From Apostichopus japonicus (taxonomy: Eukaryota > Echinodermata > Holothuroidea > Aspidochirotida > Stichopodidae): a DNA stretch of 64,000 nucleotides. Location: contig NC_092578.1 in assembly GCF_037975245.1 (NCBI RefSeq), positions 14,864,321 through 14,928,320 of the forward strand. Direction: 5' to 3'. The translations under genes and the position numbers were made by a program. Shown in pieces: positions 8,769-18,185 of this stretch. Within the stretch, counting starts at the first letter, position 1, and each line of letters begins with the position of its first letter. The notes beneath the pieces are model-generated. The model made no database searches, was not told where the DNA came from, and worked only from the letters and a program-made list of their open reading frames with translations.

Positions 8769-10851
8769 TGTCCCGTCTGGTCGACGACGAGCCTCTGCCT
8801 CCTCTGGGGGCCCAGGGGCGGGTCGGACGGAAGGCTGCCCCCCGGCTTCTGCCTCTGAGAGCTCCTCTGCTCATAGATTTGGCGGGTGCTGCTCTCGTTC
8901 CCCTAGGTGCTCTGCTCTCCCTCGGGCGGAAGGGTCTGGTTCTCTGGGTCGGTGGGGGTCGGAATTCTGATTTGGACAGAGTCTCCCTTCGGGCCACCTC
9001 TTCCTGCAGTTTCTTTTGGAAGCAGCCCGCAAAAAGGTCTTCCCCGAGGATTGGTAGTTCCAGCATTCTGTCCTTCGCCTCCGTCGAAGGCCAATGGATG
9101 GCGGAGACGATGTTTTGTCTACGGGCCTTTACGGACCTGGTAGCGACCCTTGCAAATTGATCGTACGCGAGCCTGACGAGGGGGCCCAGCAGCAGGAGGA
9201 GCTGGCCCGCTTCGTCCCTGGATACTTGGCTGCTGTCCTCAGGGAGCTGTTGATGGTGTCGCATGAGGACTTCAGCTGATAGCATTAGTACCGATGCGAA
9301 CTTCATGCCCGAACGGGCTGCCATGTCCATCTCTACCAAAAGCTCTTCTAGCTTCCTCTGGTCCGGGGTCTTGAACACGTGTGTGGATGAGGCCCCTTGT
9401 TCGGCTTTTAATCTCTCCTTGGCCTCCTGGGGGATGGTTGGGCATCTAAATAGATCCTTCCAGGCCTCGTCAGGTACCCTGACCGCTCTATCTGCCCTGG
9501 CCGGGAAGGCCGTCCACTTGGTCTTGTTGGCAATGGCCTCAAATCTGTCATAACAGGTTGCGTCTACTGGTATGGTAGTTTTGGGCTTATATGACGCTTC
9601 GCCGGTCGCCGTCAATTTTGATACCCGGCCCGCCTTCTGCGGTTGCGTCTCGGGTTCCTCGAACCCCAGGTGTCGTCTGAATATGTCTGCCGCCCGTGTT
9701 ATTAGCTTCTGTGGGAGGGCTCCTCCTGTCGCGGGCGCTTCCTCCGGTTCGTAATTGTGGCCAAAGCTGTCCTCCATAGGATCGTAGTCGAGAGGATCTG
9801 GATCTATGGGCTCCCCTTCATCCTCCAAGCCGGAAAGATTCACCGACGCTCTGCAATCCAGAGCGTCCGGGTCCGGGGCCGGTTGCGGGGCCATGGTCGA
9901 TACGGGGCTGGTAGGGCCCGGTGCCACGTCGGCTACCGTGGACGTCCTTTGCTCCAGCAGGGGCCGTAGCAGGCCGGTGAGTTTGGATAGCCAAGCTGGT
10001 TCCTCTTCCTGACGCCGTCTCGGGGACCGGCGCCTCCTCTTGGACCTTCTGTATCCATCGTCGGAAGAGTCCGAGGACTCGTCGGAGATTGGAGAGTATC
10101 TCTTCCTCTCTCTCCGTCTTGGGGATCTTGTATGCGACCCGATCTCTCCCTTCTGGGTCGGCGGGAGGACTCTCTCTCCCTACTTTCTCGGGCCGGGATC
10201 TCCGTCGGAACCCGCCTCTCTGGCTCCCTGTCCGGCTCCCTGGAACGGGACCGGCTCCGTCTCCGCGTCCCCTCGGTTGCTCTCTCTTTTGGACCCGAGC
10301 CTCCCACGGCCGGAGGGCCGCGCTCTGTGGGTCTGTGTAGCTGCGGCCCGGACTGAGACGGAGTCTCCAGCCCGGCCGAGCTGTGCCTCTGCTTTGGAGG
10401 TCTTTTCTTGGCAGGAGCCTTGCCTTTGCTCCTGCCCTTCCCTCTGGCCGTAACTGATCCGGACGTAGCCGGGGCCGTTAGGGGAATTCTTTCTCTTTCT
10501 CTTTCTCTTTCCTCTCTCTCTACCCTTTTTCTCTCCTTCGGCCCTCTCATGGCCACTCTCCTCCACCACTCTCTCTACTACTCCCTCCTCCTCTCTATCT
10601 CCCGTTATTCCTGGAACCTCCGGCGCCCCGATTGCGCTCGGGATCGAGTCCAGCCTTCCCTGGAGCTTGCTACGTAAGCCCTCAAGCCACAGGTCGATGT
10701 CCTGCCACTGAGCTGGTGTAAACTTAATACACACCAGGCAGGGGTCTCGTCGAGTGCAGGATCTGCATTTTGGACAAAGGTCGTGCTCGTCCCAGGCTCT
10801 GCCTGGGCGAAACATAGAGCAGTTGATGCACTTCAATGGATTGCGTGACAT
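8725..10851 (-). CDS. DIRS gag-like ORF1, two apparent frameshifts
   Basis: Starts at ATG 10851 with a Cys-rich module (C8, C11, C26, C29, C32, C38, C41), then acidic and Arg/Ser-rich stretches, an acidic segment (YDPMEDSFGHNYEPEE) and a conserved-looking C-terminal part ending at 8725. The frame starting at 10851 hits a stop at 10180-10182. Coding character moves to another frame within a GA-rich microsatellite near 10490-10520 and returns to the original frame near 10130-10150, which then stays open to 8725. Either the copy has two indels or the assembly has errors; programmed shifting is less likely. By position and composition this is the nucleocapsid-like ORF1 of DIRS elements. Confidence 0.75.
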
Positions 10852-11445
10852 GCTGAATAACCGGATTAAGGAAGATTACTTCTTAGTGATAAATGAACAA
10901 CAATAGAAGCTTAACGTAAGAAGGGAGAACTAGGGAGGGAATTATGCTTAGGTGGAGCGTAGCGTAACCTAGCAACGGTAAACAAGGTAACGCTACGGGG
11001 TGGCCTAACGAGAAAATGGAAGCTGAAACGAAAATGAGAGAGCGAGAAATACATACAAAAAGGAGTGAATATACGTGAGCAATATGAATCCCCAAAAGGG
11101 GGACGAGAGAAACTAATTGGGGGGAAGAAGCTAGTAAACAAGCTAAGAAAACACAATAACAACAACACGCTTTAGCGTGGGGAGGAATAGGGCGGGAACC
11201 TAGGCAGTTTCGCGGAACTGCTAACCCCGCCGCAAACCAACCCGAGGAGGAAACGCACTACGAAAACAGTCCCCAAAACCCTCCCTTTTTGACAAAAAGG
11301 ATACTTATCGGTCAGGAAAGGACTGTCAAACTTCTAAAGATCCGAAGCTAAAAAACTTCCGGCGATCGTCGAAGAAAACCAAGACAATTTTCCAAGGAAA
11401 CTATCCACAAGAAAAATATGCGTGTAGGCACTTGGAATGGTAGAA
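10852..11445. other. DIRS 5' leader between right repeat and ORF1
   Basis: No coding signal. The promoter and leader of the element would be expected here and in the right repeat, but no motif is clear. Confidence 0.5.
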
Positions 11446-11583
11446 TGAAAAAGGAGGAGGGACCGGAAGGGGGGTCCGGTCATAGAGGGCGCACAGTGTT
11501 ATTTATTTACCAGGACTTTATAGGCACGGTAGAATGAGGTGCTAAGGTTGTGAGGAGACAGGTAAGCGAGGAGCGAAGTAAAT
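11446..11583. repeat. right (5') inverted terminal repeat of DIRS
   Basis: Inverted partner of 5076-5197, ending GAGGAGACAGGTAAGC then GAGGAGCGAAGTAAAT at 11583. The outer 46 bp is copied, inverted, in the ICR. The left-extension sequence is absent, consistent with DIRS asymmetry. Confidence 0.92.
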
Positions 11584-11633
11584 GATAGGCACGTCCCGAC
11601 CATGACAATTTAGTCTGTGGCTACTTAACTTAC

Positions 11634-11759
11634 CATTATTGCCATACTTAATCGTGGATGTAGAGTCATTGAGGCTAGAGTCAAAGTTTCCCATCAAAGG
11701 GGCAATGTACTGGGTAACCGTAAGAAAGTCATGGACAATTGTTCCCACGTAGAGAAATC
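11634..11759 (-). CDS. PLXDC: PLXDC-like exon, QYIAPLM motif
   Basis: 126-nt exon (2 + 41 codons + 1). The acceptor is TTTATTCTCAG and the donor AATG|gtaagtt at 11633. It reads GFLYVGTIVHDF, then TQYIAPLMGNFD, then NDSTSTIKYGNN. This is the GFIY-G-VVHR / TQYIAPLMANFD segment of the PLXDC nidogen-like domain. The donor lies only about 50 bp from the right end of the DIRS element, which fills most of the following 8-kb intron. Confidence 0.93.
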
Positions 11760-12084
11760 CTGAGAATAAAGAGAGAAAGTAAAAGTTAAGTAAAGTACAA
11801 TGAACCAGATCCCCCCTCACCTCCCCCCACCTCCCCCTTCTCAATCGACACTTGTACTATGCATTGAAGCCCCTTTGGCATGTTCTTACTGTAAAAGTAG
11901 ATTATATTTTTATATCTGCAAAAGTCCAACGACCCATCAGAAATATATACTTTGTCTTTCATGACTACTAAGCAGCAAATTGACCTACTGTAAATACTAA
12001 ATATTTTCTGTAAGTTGAACCGAACGGATGATAAGCTAAGATACCGTCCGGCTTCCATTCATTTCCGGTCTGGATATTCGCAAG

Positions 12085-12280
12085 CCACAAACTTACCTGT
12101 CTCCTCTCAACAAGAGAGTGACCTGGTCAAGCTTTCACACTGACCTGTCAATGAGGCAGGTCGACCAGAGGTCACAGGTCACCAAGGGTGGTCAGTGTCA
12201 CAGGTTACCAGGTCACTCAAGAGGCAGTTAGTGCCAGTGTGCAGATGATGTGAGCAGACAGGTAAGTGAGGAACCAATTA
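12085..12280. mobile_element. foldback MITE with DIRS-like ends
   Basis: ACTTACCTGTCTCCTCTCAA at 12091 pairs with GTGAGCAGACAGGTAAGTGA near 12250, the core of the DIRS termini. Inside, GAGAGTGACCTGGT pairs with ACCAGGTCACTC. It has no ICR and no coding capacity. It could be a non-autonomous derivative using the DIRS recombinase. Confidence 0.5.
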
Positions 12281-12861
12281 AATTGTGAAGTAAATTAAGT
12301 TAGATTAAAAATAGAAGTATTGTATTCGATCATACACAAGCTCCCCATTCCCAACCCCCCACTTCCCCCGCTCCCCCGCCCCCTCCCAAACTTACTGGCT
12401 CAATTAATTTAAAAAAGTCAATTTCCTCTGGAGTTGAAATGAAACTTGAATAAATAATTACAGAGATACTAAAACTAAAGACTTGTTTTGTAGATTTACG
12501 GGATACAATTAACCAACCTGTCCTTTCACACCTATCGTAGCACATCCTGGTACTCTCGTGTAGTACAGTGCTTACCATGTCCCTAGTCCAGCCTTTCCAG
12601 ACTACCCCCTCCACCCTCTCATTTAAGCACCCATAGTTTCTTCCTAGATACTTGTTCTAATCTCATCGGTGTTCACTGACATTCATTGATATTGTACATC
12701 AAAATATTAGATTCAATGAAAAGACCCTGTCCTAAACGAATCTTGTAGCTGAATCCCCAACACCCCCGCCTTTTCTTGTGTACTACATTTGATATTAAAA
12801 TTGATGGAAATCTATTCCATGAGAATACCAGTATCCTGATATTAACTGTTTCTATTCTTAC

Positions 12862-12931
12862 CTCCAGTGGCGATGTAAGCTGCGGTGAGGTTATGTCCGT
12901 AGAACGGGAATACGAAGGGTAGTTCTACATG
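12862..12931 (-). CDS. PLXDC: PLXDC-like exon, FPFYGH motif
   Basis: 70-nt exon: 23 codons plus one overhanging G. The acceptor is CATATTTCAG after a long pyrimidine tract and the donor GGAG|gtaaga. It encodes the FPFYGHNLT block and IATGG, among the most recognisable parts of PLXDC ectodomains; NLT is a sequon. Phase 0 at the start and phase 1 at the end fit its neighbours exactly. Confidence 0.92.
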
Positions 12932-14404
12932 CTGAAATATGAGGAAGATAAAAGAAATAATATAGAGAAAATCACAACCAATAAAAAACAAATAGATAAT
13001 ACAGATCCCTACCCACCCCCCTCCCTCCCCCTCTCAACTTGTGAGTCAATCAAATAAAACGAGGAGTTACAGCATACACAGAAACCTCAAAGTATATGGA
13101 AAAATTCCAATTAGTTAAAGTTGATTATACAAAGTCAGAAGTCTACTTCATAGGGATTCGGTAATACAGTGCAGTATACAGTGCAGTGCAGTACAGTACT
13201 GTATTGTACTGTATTATACTGTACAGTACTGTACCACAAACTTTGCTATCTCTACACGGGAAAGTAACGTTACCAGTGGTTATAAGTCAGAAGTCTACTT
13301 CATAGGGATTCAGTTATGCAGTGCAGTACAGTACTGTATTGTACAGTACATTACTGTACTGTACCACAAACTTCGCTATCTCTACACGGGAAGTGAACGT
13401 TACCAGTGGTTCAATTCAAACAACATTGTGTTCTTTGAGCAATATAGAAGATGCAAGAATGTTTGCACACAATGGTAAGGGAATATTAGCCAATCAAATC
13501 ACAGGAAATTTGGAAATGCATCATTGGCTAGATTTAGGCATGAAAATCTCTGTAATGGAGTGTTGTTAACCTGTAACCTTACAGCACAGGTTGATTGTTA
13601 TGATTTTATTTTGTTCCATCATCAGTACAAAGGATTGGAAGAAATTTTGGTTCTTTTGAGAAATTTTTGTTTTTTTTGAAAAGAAAGAAGGACATTAATT
13701 AAAAGTGTATGTTATGCTTTGCATAGGCCTAGTCCTGACATGTACTTAGGGTTTGTATCCCCCTCCCCCGCCCTAAAAAGTTTGCGCCCACAAGACACTA
13801 GCAATTAAAAGGTATTGGGTCTCTGGCTAAAACATGGCGTCCCAGATGCAGAATCCTGCATTCATAACAATGCTACAACCTTTGCCTTGGTGCCTAACCT
13901 CTTGAGCATAGCATGACCAGGTTGGGCCATTTTTATTAGCATATTTATAAACATAATATCAATGGCCTTTTAAAGGCCCTAAACAACTCATTACAATTGT
14001 TAGCTAGCCTCGAATAGCGTGACTACGGTACAGTGACAATATCGATGAACTGTTTTAGTGTTGATGTCATTGATCAAAGGAAATTAATATTTAAACTAAA
14101 TTAATGGAATAATAGTCAATATTGGTTTGAAAGATTGATGTACCCAAAAACATTAAAACTATGAATTGGTGAGTAACAACCCAAGACATACATCTATAAA
14201 AACCATGCATGTTAGATGTCTGCATGGCATAGAAGGCACGTAGGGAAGAGAAGGCAGAGATGAGAAAAGGGCAGAGAAGGGAAGAGGGCAGAGAAGGGAA
14301 GAGGGCAGAGAGAGGCATAGAAGGCAGAGAGGGCTGGGAATAATTTATCTGGTCCCACATTCCAAGATGCCATACCAATTGCATTTTGCTAAATGTCTAA
14401 GCAC
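12932..14404. other. intron: no gene seen outside the tandem duplication
   Basis: AT-rich intron of the PLXDC-like gene. A purine-rich tandem stretch (GGCAGAGAAGGGAAGA units) occurs at 14260-14335. Confidence 0.5.
13132..13411. repeat. tandem duplication, about 150-bp unit
   Basis: Two adjacent copies (13132-13283, 13284-13411), both starting AAGTCAGAAGTCTACTTCAT and ending AACGTTACCAGTGGTT. The centre is a run of CAGTAC/GTACTG palindromes that differs in length between copies. Confidence 0.85.
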
Positions 14405-14560
14405 CTTTGGGTGGTAGAATAAGAAGGGCATTGACCAGAGAGGTCCGGACATAGACGGCGCAATAATTGGTGTCAAAGGGTTACCAGCTCATTCTAGGCA
14501 CAGTAGATCAAAAGTGCTAACGTTGTGGGGAGACAGGTAAGCGAGGAACCAAATAAATAC
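14405..14560 (+). repeat. solitary DIRS right-end-like sequence
   Basis: Follows the order of the DIRS right repeat: GGTGGTAGAAT, a GACCAGAGAGGTCCGG palindrome, CATAGACGGCGC, TCTAGGCACAGTAGA, GTGCTAACGTTGTG and GGGGAGACAGGTAAGCGAGG, then ends AAATAAATAC. No coding sequence or second end is attached. Confidence 0.65.
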
Positions 14561-15652
14561 GTGTAAACATGTATATATAGCAGTTTTGTACACAGGACAT
14601 GTTTGACACTAAATTATCACCAGCTGCCTCGAGTGTCATTTGGTAGGAGGGGGCACGGTGCAACAATGTTATTCGTTCTCAGGCTAGGGTAGAACTGAGT
14701 ACTGTAGGCGTGGTTTGCCAAGACTTTGTCAACTGACATTTGAGTTTGATCTACATAGAAACTGATGTTAGAGCAAACTTCTGAAGGTTTTTTCTTGCAT
14801 ATATGAAAGCAGTTGTACCCACAAGTAGGTGAAACATTACAACTATAGGTTTTCTACAGTATAAATTAATATTTTGTACCTGTACAGGATCACGTAACTT
14901 TAGCTATTAAGTTACTCTGATATTCATGGACAACCTCTATACATATTTGCCCCAAAACTGTGATTATAAATTGTTAAGAAGACTCCAAACACAGTAGGTG
15001 GTTCTCTTAATATTCAAAAAGCAATACTGTCTCTTTAATCGCACTATATACGGTTTTACCAGCTAAAAAATACACAATGAAACATTTTAAATGATTTTAA
15101 TAGCACCCAACCTCTGGAATATTATACCCATAAAACAGTATTATTTACCATAATACACAAGTTTATTTTTTGTTGAATTGGAAATAATAGATAATACTGT
15201 ACAGTAGGTGAACTTTGCATTACTCATGTTGAGCAGATAAATTATTCATACTGTGCAATACAATAGATGAGTTACTCATGTTGAGTACATGAATTATTCA
15301 TGTACGGCGCTGAAAGTACAGTTTTCTTAACTTACTGTACAGTAGATATTCCAAATGAAGTCTATGTGTTTTGCAGATCTCTGTATACCACAAACTGTAC
15401 AAACATCTTTATACAGGAAGCAATGTCATATATATTTGTTAAATGTCAAAACTTAAAAGCATCCACCCCTTCCATTACCTGTTATTTACTGTTATTTCTT
15501 ACTTACACAAGTGTATTTATTTTGATAGTTTCAGTGGTGCTTGCAGGTACTGTACATCGTAGATGTAATTAATATTCTTGCACGGTTACTGTATGAGATT
15601 AAAGTTTCTGCAATTTTCCAAAAGTTACCTAATTTGCATATATATGTGAGCA

Positions 15653-15865
15653 ATGAACTAACCGGTCTCCTCACAACCTCTGCACTGAAATGTTCTTCTG
15701 TGACATGTGTTGTTGTATAGGCCCTTTACCGGGCTAGGAACGGGATACGTTATATGTACAAGATATAGATGTCAAGTACTTATATCTCATATGATGATTA
15801 TAAAGTAAACTTTCAGTGCAGAGGATGTTAGGAGACAGGTTAGTGAGGTGGCCAAGTAAATATTT
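15653..15865. mobile_element. short inverted-repeat element with DIRS-like ends
   Basis: The left arm (15653-15692) has GGTCTCCTCACAACCTCTGC and CACTGAAA; the right arm (15810-15850) has TTTCAGTGCAGAGGATGTTA then GGAGACAGGTTAGTGAGG. Arms of about 40 bp surround about 115 bp of unrelated AT-rich sequence. No coding capacity. Confidence 0.55.
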
Positions 15866-16714
15866 AGTATACTACAGTATTCCAACATATATCTTAACAC
15901 TTTACATTCATATCACTATATTACTGTACACAGTTATCTAGTAGACTTGTTTCAGTCCAAAAAAAAAGAAGAAAAAAGTTAACTCAAAAGCAATTTACCA
16001 ACCTATACGTTTAAATAAATATCTTTTTAATTCAAATGAAGCTGGTAGGTTCGTTGTTCATTGCATCAATATTCGATCCGAAATAATTTACTGTATATTA
16101 ATATTTCAAATAACTAATTCTGATATTTGGTTGTTTAGCAAATATTACATGCTGCACCTGCACTAATTCATGCAGTAGAGCATATTTACATATATATGCA
16201 TACACAGTGTACTTAAACCATACAATGACTTGAAATTTTCGAAAGCGTCTTCTTTCAGTTACTGAAAGTCTACTGTATAGATTCATATTTTCAGTTAATT
16301 AGACAGCTGAAAACACAAACATTATCGGTAATTCGTGCATTATTATACATGCAAACTTTTTCAACAACCACTGTATTATTTATGAGGATCTGAAAAGTTA
16401 CAGTAAATGAAATAGGAAAGGGGAATATTTCATGGATCACATTTTCTGCAGCAGTCCAGCAATATTAATATCTGCTTCCCATAAGGTACAGTATATGGCA
16501 TGAATAAATAAATAGCATATTGGCTTTGTAGACAAAAGCTACTTTAGTCTTTTTTTCTCCTAATTTTTTCTTAGGTGACCCTAGCTAAGAATGGTCATAT
16601 GACCACCACGTGAAAGACCTGTTACTGTTCAGTAAATATAAAAAATTGTTTTGAGATCACCGAAGTGGAATTATAATCGATTCTATTCATGTAGAAAACA
16701 ATGCCAGCTAAGGA

Positions 16715-16838
16715 ACACACTCGGGAGGGGGGGGGGTCTGGACATATTGTAATAAGGTTACCAGACTTTCATTTTAGGCACGGTAGAATGAAAGTGCTGA
16801 GGTTGTAAAGACAGGTAAGCGAGAAGCATCTAAATACT
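16715..16838 (+). repeat. solitary DIRS right-end-like sequence
   Basis: Contains TTACCAGACTTTCATTTTAG, GGCACGGTAGAATGAAAGTG, CTGAGGTTGT and AGACAGGTAAGCGAGAAG, aligned with the DIRS right repeat. A second degraded copy follows directly at 16845-17000. Confidence 0.6.
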
Positions 16839-16844
16839 TTGGAC

Positions 16845-17000
16845 GGTAGAATGAGATGGAAGGTCATTACTCAGGAGAGTCCAGTCAAAGAGGAGGGATG
16901 GGGGGATACAGCTACTAAACAAAAGAATTCACTCTACACACGGGTAGAAAGAGTACTGATGTTGTGTGAAGCCAGGTAAGCTAGAAAGTAAGTAGATAAC
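16845..17000 (+). repeat. second, degraded DIRS right-end-like copy
   Basis: Starts GGTAGAATGAGATGG, has GAGTACTGATGTTGTG and ends AAGCCAGGTAAGCTAGAAAG. It is in the same orientation as the copy before it, so the two form a direct pair. Confidence 0.45.
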
Positions 17001-18179
17001 ATAGCATTGATATGCTATAGGTCACAAGCAACAAGGTTATTTTGATTCATCACATAAACAACTTCTCGGAGCAATTTCCGCATCGAAATCTGTCAAAAAA
17101 TTATTCAATATTTTACACAAATTTTGCCATAAGACACTTGGACAAATCTTTATCAAAGTGCCAGTATAGCACTGGATGCTCAATTAGCAACTACTGCATA
17201 TTAAACTATATAATTATATATTATAAATAAATATATAATTCAACCTTCAGTTAATACAAATTGCTCTGTACCGATGTGTATTTTGAGTATTAACAGAAAT
17301 ATTATTTCTGGTTTCATATTCCGCACAAACTGTCGATTTTGTCAAGGTCAAAATACAGTATATATAAAGCCTTTACATGGGAACTGTAATTAGTAATAAA
17401 GCCTTTTCATAATTCCACAATAGTCAGCTTCCCACATCCCTGCAGAGACCAACACAAAAGACTACACGCCTACAAAAGAACAGTATAGTAACAGTCAATC
17501 AACCGTATTTGACCTACAAAAAAAACGGAAAATTGTTTCCATAAATTAGATAATTTTATTGAGAAGAATTTTAAGTCTATCAATGCCGGAAGTACAAAGA
17601 TCTACAATTTTTGGTAGGAAAATCAGACTCAGACCATTTATATTTTAATAATAATATTAATATTTTAATATTCTCACCAACAGTATGACCTCACTTTTGA
17701 ACATGCTCGTGGCTAAGGTGGATGAAACTAGTTACTTTGTTCAATGAAAGATGACTGTTCAAGTAAAAAAACATGTGTGCTTCGATCATCAACATCAATT
17801 AAGGAAATGAACAACTGGAATTTATTGTCATTTGCCAATATGGAACATTTTTCATATTAAACTTTTAAGAAATTTGTTTGATGCATATCAAGCAATAAGT
17901 TTAAGTTATGAATATATTGTAAATGCATATTACCATCTCTTAATCAGTACCAATGTTTATCTATAGTATACATAATAATGAAACCAAAATGTACTGTACT
18001 TTGCAAATATACATTAACAATGGATTTGTGTGCATTTTTGCCAGTGTGTGCATACCTGTATGTGCGGTGCGTTTTAACTTTTAAGGATTTAAGCTTGAAA
18101 TACCAAGTGTGGTACTTTGTCATCCTGTATGTTACTTATAGGTGTGTCTGACAAACTCTCTACCAAAAAAAATCAATCC
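17001..18179. other. intron: no feature seen
   Basis: AT-rich, no coding signal or repeat that I can define. Confidence 0.5.
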
Positions 18180-18185
18180 TTCATA

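Larger units (their letters stand above)
5036..11583 (-). mobile_element. DIRS-type tyrosine-recombinase retrotransposon, complete structure
   Basis: A 6548-bp element on the minus strand. Its ends are inverted repeats (5036-5197 and 11446-11583), nearly identical over about 120 bp. An internal complementary region at 5670-5768 equals the reverse complement of the right end (11538-11583) joined to the left end (5036-5088), with the join at 5722/5723; that defines the termini. Going 5' to 3' it encodes a gag-like frame, RT/RNase H with a methyltransferase-like region, and a tyrosine recombinase in overlapping frames. Inverted repeats plus an internal complementary region mark DIRS1-like rather than Ngaro or PAT elements. 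No target duplication is seen, as expected for recombinase-mediated circle integration. The near-identical repeats imply a fairly recent insertion, though gag appears frameshifted. It sits in a PLXDC intron in the gene's orientation. Confidence 0.93.

Noticed and set aside
5036-11583. Classification as Ngaro or PAT element
   Set aside because: Those have split direct repeats; here the termini are inverted and a true ICR is present.
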